From Gilliamella sp. wkB7 (GTDB lineage Bacteria; Pseudomonadota; Gammaproteobacteria; Enterobacterales; Orbaceae), in assembly GCF_001693435.1 (NCBI RefSeq), contig NZ_CM004509.1, positions 1,364,001 to 1,428,000 of the forward strand: DNA of 64,000 nucleotides. The letters run 5' to 3'. The notes beneath the pieces are model-generated. The model had not been told where the DNA came from. It did not search any database and saw only the letters and a list, made by a program, of their open reading frames with translations. The translations under genes were made by a program, and so were the position numbers. Within the stretch, counting starts at the first letter, position 1. Each line of letters begins with the position of its first letter. This document shows, one piece after another, positions 16,451-26,621 of this stretch.

Positions 16451-17794
16451 TTATAAAATTAATGATCCAACCCAACCCGCAATAAATAATGGAATATTAA
16501 AGTGGGTGAATGTTGGAATAACACTATCACGGATATGATCATGCTGACCATCGCTATTTAAACCTGCTGATGTTGCTAAAATGGTATCGGAAGGTGGAGA
16601 ACCCGCATCACCAATCGCTCCAGATGCGCCGATCAAACACACAGTAGCAATAGGAGAAAAACCAAGTTGCACACAAAGCGGTACATAAATAGCGGCAATA
16701 ATTGGTACAGTTGAAAACGAAGAGCCAATACCTAAGGTAATAACCAGTCCAACGAGCATCATCATAAATGAAGCAATAACTTTATTGCCTGCAAACAACT
16801 CAGCACTATTGATAACTAAAGGTTCAATTTCGTGAGTCTGTTTTAAAACTTCGGCAAAGCCTTGAGCTGAAATCATCACAAAACCAATCATTGCCATCAT
16901 TTTGATGCCATCGGTAAATACGCCGTCTGCTTCACCCCATTTAATAGAGCCTGATACAATAAAGCAAATAAAACCAACTAATGCGCCTAAAATCATTGAT
17001 CCTGTGTAAAGTTGAATCGTGAACGATAAAACAATCGCTAATAACGAAACAATAAGTGAACGCTTATTCACATTGTTTAGTGCGTCTAAATTGGTTTCTT
17101 CACGAATGATTTTATATTCTCTTGGTTTGCGGTAACTGACAAAAATAGCCCATAATAAGCCAACAAACATGCCCAATGCTGGAATCGCCATCGCATGCAT
17201 GACATTAACATGACTGACATCCATACCCGATGAAATAATATTTTTTAATAATATTTGATTTAAAAAGATATTACCAAAACCAACTGGTAAGAACATATAA
17301 GGTGTAATAAGACCAAAGGTCATAATACAAGCAATCATTCTTCTATCTAATTGCAACCGCGACATTACATATAAAAGTGGCGGAATTAAGAGAGGAATAA
17401 AAGCGATATGTATAGGAATAATGTTTTGTGACGAAATACTAACTAGTGCAATAATGATAATTAATAACCATTTAATACGCTTTTTGGCACTACTGGTTGT
17501 AAGCTGTTTTATCGCCTTGTCTGCTAATAATTCAGGTAAGCCTGATTTTGAGATCGCCACAGCAAAAGCGCCGAGCATAGCATAAGAAAGCGCAATATTG
17601 GCACCATTACTAATACCAGTATTAAAGGCATCGATCGTTTCTTTCAACGATAAATGGCTAAATAATCCACCGACAAATGCACCAATAATTAAGCTGATTA
17701 CCACATGAACACGGCAAAGAGACAAAATTAACATACAAATTACCGCGACCACAACTGCATTTATGGACGAGAACAAATCAAGCACTGTATTCAT
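16451..17794 (-). CDS. Na+/H+ antiporter family transporter (YuiF/HI-type)
   Basis: A 447-residue membrane protein with about eleven hydrophobic segments. The N-terminal block (INAVVVAVICMLILSLCR) and the ALSYAMLGAFAVAISKSGLP motif are typical of the Na+/H+ antiporter/NhaC-like family that includes YuiF. The paired half-repeats end with GSSFSTVPIIAAIYVP and a conserved DAGSPPSDTILATSAGLN near the C-terminus. The actual substrate is not established for most relatives; some may carry amino acids or organic anions. The start is the ATG at 17794. It is probably cotranscribed with rsmB. Confidence 0.85.
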   Translation of the reverse strand: MNTVLDLFSSINAVVVAVICMLILSLCRVHVVISLIIGAFVGGLFSHLSLKETIDAFNTGISNGANIALSYAMLGAFAVAISKSGLPELLADKAIKQLTTSSAKKRIKWLLIIIIALVSISSQNIIPIHIAFIPLLIPPLLYVMSRLQLDRRMIACIMTFGLITPYMFLPVGFGNIFLNQILLKNIISSGMDVSHVNVMHAMAIPALGMFVGLLWAIFVSYRKPREYKIIREETNLDALNNVNKRSLIVSLLAIVLSFTIQLYTGSMILGALVGFICFIVSGSIKWGEADGVFTDGIKMMAMIGFVMISAQGFAEVLKQTHEIEPLVINSAELFAGNKVIASFMMMLVGLVITLGIGSSFSTVPIIAAIYVPLCVQLGFSPIATVCLIGASGAIGDAGSPPSDTILATSAGLNSDGQHDHIRDSVIPTFTHFNIPLFIAGWVGSLIL

Positions 17795-18195
17795 AAGAAG
17801 ATTCTGGGTTAAGAAGCAAAGTTTAACATTTTAGGCTATAGATATGGAAAGTGCAATTGATAGCGTAATACATAGATTGTAAATAACGTTAACGCAAAAC
17901 ATGTTGACTTTTGAACAAATTTGCAACATTTCTAAAAATATTTTAATTAAAAATAAAATCAACATATTGTCTTATATTTGTGCAACATCCCTTTTAATCT
18001 ACTGATTTTTATTTTTTTGATATAGATCCCATTTTAATAAAAATTCCTTTTTTAATTTACTAAGTGAACATTATCACTTTAATTTAAACAATAAATATTT
18101 ATACAAATATCATGACAAATCATACTTAGGCTAATTTAAAAATTACATAGAATTTATATTTTATATGAATTAAATTTTTAATTAAGAAGAAAGAT
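17795..18195. other. AT-rich intergenic region
   Basis: About 400 bases between the antiporter gene (minus) and the TGA-interrupted frame (plus). It must hold the promoters for both sides, but I could not pick convincing -35/-10 pairs. No gene or hairpin of note was seen. Confidence 0.4.
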
Positions 18196-18462
18196 ATGCC
18201 AAATATTAATACCAGTAATGAACAACTGAAAGAAGCATACCACCATAATTGAGGCATGATAACCAATTTACTTAATCTTCATCATGACGCAAACTCACCT
18301 AAAAACATAAAAAAATCATTATCAATGATATATGCAACGTTACCATGACATAAAAAAATAAAAGATAGAAAAGAATGACTTTACCAAGCACGTAATTATC
18401 ATTTATTAATGGGGTTTATAAAAATTGATCTTGTGTCATTATTAAAACCATTATTTAAATAA
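18196..18462 (+). pseudogene. 88-codon frame interrupted only by three in-frame TGA codons
   Basis: It starts ATG (18196) behind an AAGAAG/AGAAAG purine stretch and runs in one register to TAA at 18460-18462. The only interruptions are TGA at 18250, 18346 and 18376. Reading each as Trp (one G-to-A change from TGG) gives a smooth protein-like sequence: YHHN-W-GMITNLLNL, YATLP-W-HKKIKDRKE-W-LYQARNYHLL, ending SLLKPLFK. No TAA or TAG occurs inside. The best reading is a gene decayed by TGG-to-TGA transitions; stop readthrough is the alternative. I do not recognise the family. Confidence 0.5.
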
Positions 18463-18523
18463 CTAGTTAAATTGAATGTTGTAATGATGAACTATCCCTG
18501 TCAAAATCACTCATTAAACGCGC

Positions 18524-18529
18524 TATAAT
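18524..18529 (+). promoter_or_regulatory. Candidate -10 box of the ydiB promoter
   Basis: TATAAT in CGCTATAATG, about 100 bases before the ydiB start. No good -35 is seen at 17 bases, so the assignment is tentative. Confidence 0.35.
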
Positions 18530-18627
18530 GTATATTGAAAATATTTGCGCATGACTTACACAATTTGTATAAAAATATCTATTTTATAAAACGTTGCGTA
18601 TCAATAAGGTTATTTTGGAGAATTTCA

Positions 18628-19500
18628 ATGAGAGATAATATCGACGGTCATTTTTTATTAATCGGATTAATGGCCTACCCAATCCGCCACAGTTTATCGC
18701 CACAAATGCAAAATACAATCTATTCTAAATTGAATGTACCTTATGTATATTTAGCTTTCGAAGTAGATCAAGAAAAATTACCCGACGCAATAAAAGGTTT
18801 ACGAGCATTAGGGCTGCGTGGAAGTGCCGTTTCGATGCCGAATAAGCAATTGGTTTGCCAATATTTAGATAAATTAACCCCAGCGGTCGAAATGAGCGGC
18901 GCTTGTAACACAATTTCAAATGACAATGGCGTGCTAACAGGTTACAACACCGATGGTATAGGCTATATGCGTATGCTCAAAGAGGCTGGCGTTGAGGTTA
19001 TTGGTAAAAAAATGACAATTATGGGGGCGGGCGGTGCGGCAACAGCGATTGTTGTACAAGCGGCATTAGATGGTGTAAAAGAGATTGCCATATTTAACCA
19101 AAAAGACGAGTGTTACCAAAAAATCGAAGCAGTAGCAAAAAAATTAAACAAAAATACTCAATGTAAAGTTTATGTGACGGATCTTGATGATAAAGAGCAA
19201 TTACGTAAAGAGATTGCCGAAAGTGTCGTACTTTGTAATGCTACTGGCGTAGGTATGAAACCATTAGAAGGCCAAAGTTTAATAACCGATCCAACGATGC
19301 TAAGAGCTGATCTTGTGGTAACTGATTGTATTTATAGTCCTAGAAAAACAAAATTACTTGAAATAGCAGAGCAACAAGGTTGTAAGATACTAAATGGTAT
19401 TGGCATGATGCTATGGCAAGGTGCTGCACAAATTAAAATTTGGACTGGCGAAGAAGCTCCGATTGAATATGTAAAAGAAAAAATGGGATTTAATGATTAA
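18628..19500 (+). CDS. ydiB: Quinate/shikimate dehydrogenase YdiB
   Basis: It reversibly oxidises shikimate or quinate with NAD(P). The 290-residue protein is closer to YdiB than AroE: it begins LIGLMAYPIRHSLSPQMQN (substrate-binding SLS), has SMPNKQL with the catalytic Lys, NTDGIGYMR, the nucleotide loop GAGGAATA, and ends with GMMLWQGAAQIKIWTG and YVKEKMGF. The start is ATG 18628 behind TGGAG; an in-frame extension to 18535 is possible but would start inside the promoter and has no ribosome site. aroD follows after 107 bases, the same pair as E. coli ydiB-aroD. Confidence 0.94.
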   Translation: MRDNIDGHFLLIGLMAYPIRHSLSPQMQNTIYSKLNVPYVYLAFEVDQEKLPDAIKGLRALGLRGSAVSMPNKQLVCQYLDKLTPAVEMSGACNTISNDNGVLTGYNTDGIGYMRMLKEAGVEVIGKKMTIMGAGGAATAIVVQAALDGVKEIAIFNQKDECYQKIEAVAKKLNKNTQCKVYVTDLDDKEQLRKEIAESVVLCNATGVGMKPLEGQSLITDPTMLRADLVVTDCIYSPRKTKLLEIAEQQGCKILNGIGMMLWQGAAQIKIWTGEEAPIEYVKEKMGFND

Positions 19501-19607
19501 TAGATAATTAAACTTGTTTTTTAGACTTAAATACCACTACCATAATTGGTGATAAAATTTATTTAACTAGTTTGAATTAATATGATTTTTTACTAACAGG
19601 ATATAAA

Positions 19608-20372
19608 ATGAAAACCATTAATATTAAAGGACTTGAAATAGGTTCAGGCGCACCTAAAATTATCGTTCCTGTTGTCGGTAAAACCGAAGCAGAACTACTT
19701 GACGAAATAAAGTTTTTACAATCAATCGATTTTGATGTTTTAGAGTGGCGTGTTGATCACTTTACTCAAGTTGACGATATCAATGCTGTAAAACAAGCAG
19801 CAAAACAAATTCGAGAATTTTTACCTAATAAGCCGATCTTATTTACTTTCAGAACCGCAAACGAAGGTGGCGTGAAACCTTGGCCATTAACCTCATATAT
19901 AGAGTTAAATAAACAAATGGTGCATAGTGGTTTAATCGATCTTATTGATGTTGAGGTGTTTATTGGTGATGATTATGTAAAAGAGATGATTCATGTTGCC
20001 CATAAGCAAAATGTTTTTGTAGTAGCATCCAATCACGATTTTGACAAAACACCTCCTAAAAGCGATATCATCTACCGATTACGAAAAATGCAAGATTTAG
20101 GTGCTGACATTCCAAAAATTGCAGTTATGCCAAAAACAACGGATGATGTTTTAACATTACTTGCTGCAACAACCGAAATGAACGAAAACTACGCTGAAAA
20201 ACCTATTATTACTATGTCGATGGCGGGTCTTGGCGCTATCAGTCGCTTGGCTGGAATAACCTTTGGATCTTCAATGACATTTGGTGCAGCTAAAAATGCA
20301 TCAGCGCCAGGTCAATTAGATGTTAAAGAGTTACGATATATTTTAGATGTCTTGTATAAAAGTAAAGCTTAA
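19608..20372 (+). CDS. aroD: 3-dehydroquinate dehydratase, type I
   Basis: It dehydrates 3-dehydroquinate to 3-dehydroshikimate through a Schiff base. The 254-residue protein has the catalytic pair His143 (SNHDFDKTP) and Lys170 (IPKIAVMP) in exactly the E. coli positions, and also DVLEWRVDH and ASAPGQLDV at the C-terminus. It lies directly behind ydiB and probably shares its transcript. The pair could serve either aromatic amino-acid synthesis or use of dietary quinate/shikimate; the sequence does not decide. Confidence 0.96.
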   Translation: MKTINIKGLEIGSGAPKIIVPVVGKTEAELLDEIKFLQSIDFDVLEWRVDHFTQVDDINAVKQAAKQIREFLPNKPILFTFRTANEGGVKPWPLTSYIELNKQMVHSGLIDLIDVEVFIGDDYVKEMIHVAHKQNVFVVASNHDFDKTPPKSDIIYRLRKMQDLGADIPKIAVMPKTTDDVLTLLAATTEMNENYAEKPIITMSMAGLGAISRLAGITFGSSMTFGAAKNASAPGQLDVKELRYILDVLYKSKA

Positions 20373-20791
20373 TAAAAGTTTGTAATTCAATCTAATCAAT
20401 AAAAAATACTGGTTAAGTAAACATCATTACGAATACAATAAATCGTCATATTTATAAGGCAAAGTGAGTTTGGTTTAGATAATGATTTATGCCTAGTTAC
20501 ATGGGTAGTTGAATTTAATATTGTTCAATATTTTTTCTGAAAAGAATACTAAAGAGATTTGTAGAGTTGAGATTAATAATCCTTTACAATAAGCTTATAT
20601 TTTGTTAAAAATTAATTACATTCAGTAAATTGCATGGTCTGAATAATGTGCAAAATTACTAACAATTAATTAATAAAAAGTATATACTTATGCAATCTTT
20701 TTATTTTAAAAAAAACGTTTTAGCTTTATAAAATTATAATTAAACTTATTTAAGTATATCAATAATGTAAAAGTCTGAGGTTTATTTTTTT
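20373..20791. other. Intergenic region between aroD and plsB
   Basis: About 420 bases, very AT-rich, with no open frame or strong hairpin that I can support. It presumably holds the plsB promoter; a GAGG close to 20777 precedes the plsB start. Confidence 0.4.
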
Positions 20792-23221
20792 ATGTTTTCA
20801 TGGTGGACTAAAGTCTATTTTTTTATTATCCAAATCTTAGTCAAACTTTTTGTTAAAAGCAAACCGATTCCTACCGATCCAATAACAGAACTAAATCTGG
20901 TTTCAAGTAAACCTATTTTATACGTACTTCCTTATAACTCGCAAATTGATTTGATGGTCGTTAGATCTCTTTGTTTAAAATATCATTTACCTGATCCCCT
21001 GACAGGCATTGAAATTAATGGAAAAATCGTACCGTCGTATATCTACATTGATAAAGGACCGGGCATTTTTGCCTCTTATCGACAACAAACTAAAGCCATT
21101 GAAATTTTAAGAGACTATATTTCTGCACATCAGCAAAATCATGATCTAGATATCCAAATGTTACCTGTTTCGGTAATGTTTGGGCGAAGACCAGATAAAG
21201 AAGGCAAAAAAATGCCATCACTACAAGTGGTGGGAGCTACGTATAAGTTATATAAAATAATTGTTTCTGGGCGAGATTGTTATACTCACTTTTCTCGAAC
21301 AGTTTCATTTAAAACGCTCCTACTTGACAATAAACAAGATATTTCAACGTTAGCACACAAATTATCACGTGTTGCTCGAATTCATTTTGCTAAACAAAGA
21401 ACAGCATCGGTTGGGCCAAAACTGCCCGTTCGACAAGAAATGCTTAATAAATTATTACATAATCCAAATATTTCAGAAGCCATACAAGAAGAAGCAAAAA
21501 GTAAAAATATTAATCTTGATAAAGCTGAAAAAAATGCCTTATCCATTTTAAATGAAATTGCAGCTAATTTTTCTTATCGTATGCTCAGAGTAACAGATTT
21601 TATTCTGACTTGGGCATGGCATAAACTTTACCAAGGATTAAAAGTTACCAATGCGGAACCAATTCGTGAGTTAGCACAAAACGGGCATGAGATTGTTTAT
21701 GCACCTTGCCATCGTAGTCATATGGATTACTTGTTATTATCCTATGTTCTTTATCGTCAAGGATTAGTCCCTCCACATATTGCTGCAGGTATTAATCTAA
21801 ATTTCTGGCCAGCTGGTTCCATTTTTCGACATTTAGGTGCTTTTTTCATTCGCCGTTCATTTCGAGGAAATAAACTTTATACTGCTGTTTTTCGTGAATA
21901 TTTAGCTGAACTATTTATTCGTGGTTATTCTGTTGAATATTTTATTGAAGGAGGTCGCTCTCGTACAGGACGATTACTCGATCCTAAAACAGGCATGTTA
22001 ACAATAACAGTACAGACCTTATTACGTGGCGATAGCAGACCAATTACGGTTGTACCTGTTTATATTGGTTATGAGCATGTTTTAGAAGTTGCAACTTATG
22101 CAAATGAATTGCGAGGAGCTAAAAAAGAAAAAGAGAGTTTATTGAGCACCATTAAAGCCTTTTTTAAACTAAAAAAATTAGGTTTTGGTTATGTTAATTT
22201 TGGGCAACCCATCCCATTAAATCAATTTTTAAATCAACATATCCCTGATTGGCGTGACGAGATTGAACCAACAGGCTCTCAACGCCCGAACTGGTTAACA
22301 CCAACAACCAACTTACTTGCCAAGGAGATAATGGAACGCATTAACTCATCAGCAGCAATTAATGCAATGAATTTATGTAGCTCAATATTATTAGCAGCAG
22401 ATCAGTGTGCATTAACGAAAGTTAGATTAATTGAACATATTGATTATCTCATAAAATTATTACACAAAGTACCTTATTCTCATTTAGTTACTATCCCAGA
22501 TCAAACTCCGGAAGAGCTGTTTGAACATGCAAAACAGATGGGAAAATTTATTATCACAACAGATGAAGTAGGTGAAATGGTTGGTCTAACACCCGAACAA
22601 GCAGTATTAATGACCTATTACCGTAATAATATCCAACATTTACTCATTATTCCTGCAATAGTAGCCAGAATATTGTTAAAGCATAATAGAATTTCATCAC
22701 AAGAGGTCATTGAACAAGTAAAATTACTTTTCCCATTGATAAAATCGGAATTATTTCTTTATCACAATGATGAACAGCTCACTGAATATGTGAATAATAT
22801 AATTACAACTTATGTTGAACTAAATTTAATCAGTTATTCATCAAATAAATTAACGTTAAACTATTTAAAAATTTTAGGATTGCAATTACTTGCTTCATCA
22901 TCGAAAGATACATTGCAGCGCTACATGATTGCATTCTCTTTGTTACAAAAAGATCCATCTATCAGTCGTGCTACTTTGGAAAAAGAAGGTAGATTAATTG
23001 CTGAAAGATTGTCTGTTTTACACGGTATTAATGCGCCTGAATTTTTTGACAAAGGCGTATTTTCAATATTAGTCGCATCGCTACGTGAACAGGGCTACTT
23101 AGATGATAAAGATGAAGCCAATTTACCAAAAATTGAAGCTATGAACAAAATACTTAAACCTTTAATTACCGCGCGAGTCATGCAAACTATTGATGAAATC
23201 AATCCATTAATAAAAGATTAA
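20792..23221 (+). CDS. plsB: Glycerol-3-phosphate 1-O-acyltransferase PlsB
   Basis: It acylates glycerol 3-phosphate at position 1, the first step of phospholipid synthesis, at the inner membrane. It has 809 residues (E. coli 807) and is collinear throughout. Seen: acyltransferase motif I CHRSHMDYLLL with His/Asp at about 306/311, motif II in GAFFIRRSFRGNKLY, motif III FIEGGRSRTGRLL, and motif IV VVPVYIGYEH. The C-terminal half, with LSVLHGINAPEFFDK, is also conserved. It is monocistronic here. Confidence 0.97.
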   Translation: MFSWWTKVYFFIIQILVKLFVKSKPIPTDPITELNLVSSKPILYVLPYNSQIDLMVVRSLCLKYHLPDPLTGIEINGKIVPSYIYIDKGPGIFASYRQQTKAIEILRDYISAHQQNHDLDIQMLPVSVMFGRRPDKEGKKMPSLQVVGATYKLYKIIVSGRDCYTHFSRTVSFKTLLLDNKQDISTLAHKLSRVARIHFAKQRTASVGPKLPVRQEMLNKLLHNPNISEAIQEEAKSKNINLDKAEKNALSILNEIAANFSYRMLRVTDFILTWAWHKLYQGLKVTNAEPIRELAQNGHEIVYAPCHRSHMDYLLLSYVLYRQGLVPPHIAAGINLNFWPAGSIFRHLGAFFIRRSFRGNKLYTAVFREYLAELFIRGYSVEYFIEGGRSRTGRLLDPKTGMLTITVQTLLRGDSRPITVVPVYIGYEHVLEVATYANELRGAKKEKESLLSTIKAFFKLKKLGFGYVNFGQPIPLNQFLNQHIPDWRDEIEPTGSQRPNWLTPTTNLLAKEIMERINSSAAINAMNLCSSILLAADQCALTKVRLIEHIDYLIKLLHKVPYSHLVTIPDQTPEELFEHAKQMGKFIITTDEVGEMVGLTPEQAVLMTYYRNNIQHLLIIPAIVARILLKHNRISSQEVIEQVKLLFPLIKSELFLYHNDEQLTEYVNNIITTYVELNLISYSSNKLTLNYLKILGLQLLASSSKDTLQRYMIAFSLLQKDPSISRATLEKEGRLIAERLSVLHGINAPEFFDKGVFSILVASLREQGYLDDKDEANLPKIEAMNKILKPLITARVMQTIDEINPLIKD

Positions 23222-23533
23222 AAATGTATTGTTTTTAGGAATATATAATTATTTTTATTTGATACACTATTAAATAAGTAGCGATAAATATGCTTAACCA
23301 TTATGTATTCCTAAAGCTTTTTCATTAGGATATAACCTTTCTTTTTCTTATATTCATCGTATCAAATATATACATCAATTTATTTTTTGACAAACATCAA
23401 ATTTTAACAATTACTATTTGTTTTTCCCTTTATTTCTGTTCAATAAACGATTATTATTAATAGCAATAAGGATATTTATCGCCTCCAATACAATAAATTT
23501 AATAATGTAATGTCTGCTTTCTAAGGAGTCTAT
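23222..23533. other. Intergenic region upstream of the formate dehydrogenase operon
   Basis: About 310 bases without a gene. It contains the FNR-like box at 23387-23400 and ends in a TAAGGAGT ribosome site just before fdnG. The rest is AT-rich without further recognisable sites. Confidence 0.5.
23387..23400. promoter_or_regulatory. Candidate FNR binding site upstream of fdnG
   Basis: TTGACAAACATCAA matches the FNR consensus TTGAT-N4-ATCAA at nine of ten specified bases. It lies 134 bases before the fdnG start, a reasonable place for anaerobic activation. Inferred from the motif only. Confidence 0.55.
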
Positions 23534-26500
23534 ATGCTATTTAACCGTAGGCAGTTCTTTAAGATCTGTGCTGGTGGCATGGCAGGAACAACTGTAGCTA
23601 CACTGGGTTTAATGCCGAATGTAGCGCTTGCACAAACACGCCAATTTAAATTACTAAAATCAAAAGAAACCCGCAATAACTGTACGTATTGTTCTGTTGG
23701 ATGTGGAATGTTGCTTTATAGCCGAGGAGATGGCGCCAAAAATGCCGAATCATCAATATTTCATGTAGAGGGTGATCCTGACCATCCTGTTAGTCGCGGC
23801 TCGCTTTGTCCAAAAGGTGCAGGAGTACTTGACTACATCAAAAGTGAACAACGCGTTAAATATCCAGAATATCGTGCACCTGGCTCGGATAAATGGCAAC
23901 GTATTAGTTGGGATGAAGCGATTGATCGCATTGCCCGTTTGATGAAAGAAGATCGTGACAAAAATTTTATTGAAAAAAATGAACAAGGTACAACAGTAAA
24001 CCGTTGGACAACAACAGGCTGGCTTGTTACTTCTGCCGCTAGCAATGAAACAGGTTGGTTAGCATTTAAAGTGGCACGTTCATTAGGTATGTTAAGCCTT
24101 GAAACCCAAGCAAGAGTTTGTCATGGCCCATCAGTATCAAGCTTAGCAGCGACTTATGGACGAGGAGCAATGACCAACAATTGGAATGACATTAAAAATG
24201 CCAATGTTGTTATTGTTATGGGAGGGAACGCCGCAGAAGCACATCCTGTTGGCTTTAAATGGGCGATTGAAGCGAAAATTACTAACGGCGCAGAATTGAT
24301 TGCCATTGATCCACGTTTTCACCGAACCGCTTCTGTCGCTGATCATTATGTGCCGATTAGAGCAGGATCGGATATTGCGTTTCTACTCGGTATCATTAAT
24401 TATCTTATTACACATAATGAAGTAAATTATGATTATTTAGTCACTCACAGTAATGCTAGTTTAATTATTCGTGATGATTTTAATTTTGATGCAAACAGTG
24501 GACTTTTTAGTGGCTATAATGCAACAACCAAACAATATGATCAAACCAGTTGGGCATATCAAAAAGATGAAAATGGTTTTGCACTTCGTGATAAAACATT
24601 AAATCATCCTCGTTGTGTTTGGAATCTACTCAAACAGCACGTAAGTCGCTATACACCTGAAATGGTTAATAAAGTAACTGGCAGTCCTATTGAAGGATTT
24701 TTACATGTTTGCCGATCCTTAGCGAGTACCAAAACAAATGACAGAGCTGCAACCTTTTTATATGCATTAGGTTGGACACAACATAGCTACGGTACACAAA
24801 TTATTCGTACGGCTGCGATGATCCAGCTAATTTTAGGTAATATTGGTATGATGGGTGGCGGCATTAATGCCCTACGTGGACATTCGAATATTCAAGGCTT
24901 AACCGATGTTGGTTTATTATCCAATCGTTTGCCTGCCTATCTTGAACTCCCTAAAGATTCTCAAGTTTCACTTCAACAATATTTAGATGAAAAAACACCA
25001 AAACCACTCGGTCCTAATGAAGTTAATTTCTGGGGGAATTACCCTAAATTTTTTATCAGCTTCATGAAAACAATGTATGGTGATAAATCCACTATTGACA
25101 ATAATTGGGGATTTGATTGGTTACCGAAATGGGATAAAACCTATGATGTTTTAAGATTCAGCAAAATGATGCGTGATGGTCAAGCCAATGGCTTTATTTG
25201 TCAAGGTTTTAACCCGCTTGCTGCGCTACCAGATAAAAATAGCATTCGTGAAGGATTATCTAAGCTAAAATTTCTGGTTAACATTGATCCAATGCCAACA
25301 GAAACGGCTGAATTTTGGAAAAATCATGGCGAATCAAATGATGTAGATCCAAGCAAAATTCAAACTGAAGTATTTAGACTACCTGCTAACTGTTTTGCTG
25401 AAGAAAACGGTACAATCGTTAACTCATCACGTTTATTGCAATGGCACTGGGCAGCTGCAAGACCACCTTATGATTCACTTTATGATCCAGAGATTATTGC
25501 TCGCATTTATTTAAGAATCAAAGAACTTTATGAAGAAGAAGGTGGTGCTTATCACGAACCAATTAATAATTTATCGTGGGATTATCAAGATCCTGAAGGA
25601 CCATCCGCTGAAGAGCTAGCAAAAGAATGTAATGGCCGAGCACTGGCAGATATGACTGATGCGAATGGCAATATTATTCTTAAAAAAGGACAATTATTAA
25701 GTGGATTTTCTCAATTAAAAGCAGATGGTACAACATCATCAGGGATTTGGATATTCTGCGGCTCTTGGACAGAGCAGGGTAACCTAATGGCACGGCGCGA
25801 TCCAAGCGATCCATCTGGTAAAGGTATTCATGCTGGCTGGGCTTGGGCATGGCCAATGAATCGACGCATACTTTATAATCGAGCCTCTGCTGATGAAAAT
25901 GGTCAACCATGGGATCCTAAACGAGTCTTAGTAAAATGGAATGGTTCAAGTTGGGATGGTAATGACGTTGCCGATTTCACCGCAACATTATCGCCAAGTT
26001 CTGGCGCAGGAGCTTTCATTATGAATAATGATGGTTTAGGCGGACTATTTTGTTTGAATCGGCTAGTCGATGGGCCATTCCCAGAACATTATGAACCTTT
26101 TGAAACACCAATTACCAATAACCCATTACATCCTAACCAGATCAACAATCCGGTAGCTCGTGCATTTAAAGAAGACTTGGCTCGCTTAGGAGATGCCAGC
26201 CAATTCCCTTATGTCGGAACAACTTACAGCATAACAGAGCATTTCCATTTTTGGACACAACATGCAAGGTTGGCCGCTATTTCACAACCTGAACAATTTA
26301 TTGAGCTAAGTGAGAATTTAGCAAATAAAAAAGGAATAAAGCTTGGTGATACCGTTAAAGTAACGTCATACCGCGGTTACATCAAAGCAAAAGCGGTTGT
26401 GACTAAGCGCCTTCCTACACTAACCGTTGATGGTAAAGAAGTTGAAACTATTGGAATTCCAATCGTATGGGGTTTTACTGGGCAGACAAAGAAAGGATTT

Positions 26501-26602
26501 TTAGTTAACGAATTAACTCCTCATTTAGGTGATGCTAATTCGCAAACACCGGAATACAAATCTTTCTTAGTGAATATCGAAAAAGTAACTACAGCGGCAT
26601 AA
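23534..26602 (+). CDS. fdnG: Formate dehydrogenase (quinone), alpha subunit, cysteine variant
   Basis: The catalytic Mo-bis-MGD subunit of a respiratory formate dehydrogenase (FdnG/FdoG type), exported by Tat. It has 1022 residues (E. coli about 1015). Seen: twin-arginine signal NRRQFFK with cleavage near ALAQ (34), and [4Fe-4S] ligands Cys50, Cys53, Cys57 and Cys92. The active-site motif is [10 protein letters not shown]: residue 196, selenocysteine (UGA) in E. coli, is an ordinary TGT cysteine here, followed by the conserved His197. The C-terminal cofactor-binding part has [11 protein letters not shown]. It is first in a five-cistron cluster with the beta and gamma subunits and fdhE. The symbol could equally be fdoG. 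Confidence 0.95.
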   Translation: MLFNRRQFFKICAGGMAGTTVATLGLMPNVALAQTRQFKLLKSKETRNNCTYCSVGCGMLLYSRGDGAKNAESSIFHVEGDPDHPVSRGSLCPKGAGVLDYIKSEQRVKYPEYRAPGSDKWQRISWDEAIDRIARLMKEDRDKNFIEKNEQGTTVNRWTTTGWLVTSAASNETGWLAFKVARSLGMLSLETQARVCHGPSVSSLAATYGRGAMTNNWNDIKNANVVIVMGGNAAEAHPVGFKWAIEAKITNGAELIAIDPRFHRTASVADHYVPIRAGSDIAFLLGIINYLITHNEVNYDYLVTHSNASLIIRDDFNFDANSGLFSGYNATTKQYDQTSWAYQKDENGFALRDKTLNHPRCVWNLLKQHVSRYTPEMVNKVTGSPIEGFLHVCRSLASTKTNDRAATFLYALGWTQHSYGTQIIRTAAMIQLILGNIGMMGGGINALRGHSNIQGLTDVGLLSNRLPAYLELPKDSQVSLQQYLDEKTPKPLGPNEVNFWGNYPKFFISFMKTMYGDKSTIDNNWGFDWLPKWDKTYDVLRFSKMMRDGQANGFICQGFNPLAALPDKNSIREGLSKLKFLVNIDPMPTETAEFWKNHGESNDVDPSKIQTEVFRLPANCFAEENGTIVNSSRLLQWHWAAARPPYDSLYDPEIIARIYLRIKELYEEEGGAYHEPINNLSWDYQDPEGPSAEELAKECNGRALADMTDANGNIILKKGQLLSGFSQLKADGTTSSGIWIFCGSWTEQGNLMARRDPSDPSGKGIHAGWAWAWPMNRRILYNRASADENGQPWDPKRVLVKWNGSSWDGNDVADFTATLSPSSGAGAFIMNNDGLGGLFCLNRLVDGPFPEHYEPFETPITNNPLHPNQINNPVARAFKEDLARLGDASQFPYVGTTYSITEHFHFWTQHARLAAISQPEQFIELSENLANKKGIKLGDTVKVTSYRGYIKAKAVVTKRLPTLTVDGKEVETIGIPIVWGFTGQTKKGFLVNELTPHLGDANSQTPEYKSFLVNIEKVTTAA

Positions 26603-26621
26603 GTTAGGGAGAATAAAAGAT

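Noticed and set aside
18196..18462. Reassignment of TGA to Trp genome-wide
   Set aside because: TGG codons are abundant in all neighbouring core genes and TGA serves as a stop in gluQRS, so a local broken gene is the simpler reading.
24119..24121. A selenocysteine codon with a SECIS in fdnG
   Set aside because: The codon is TGT, plain cysteine; no TGA is present at the active site.
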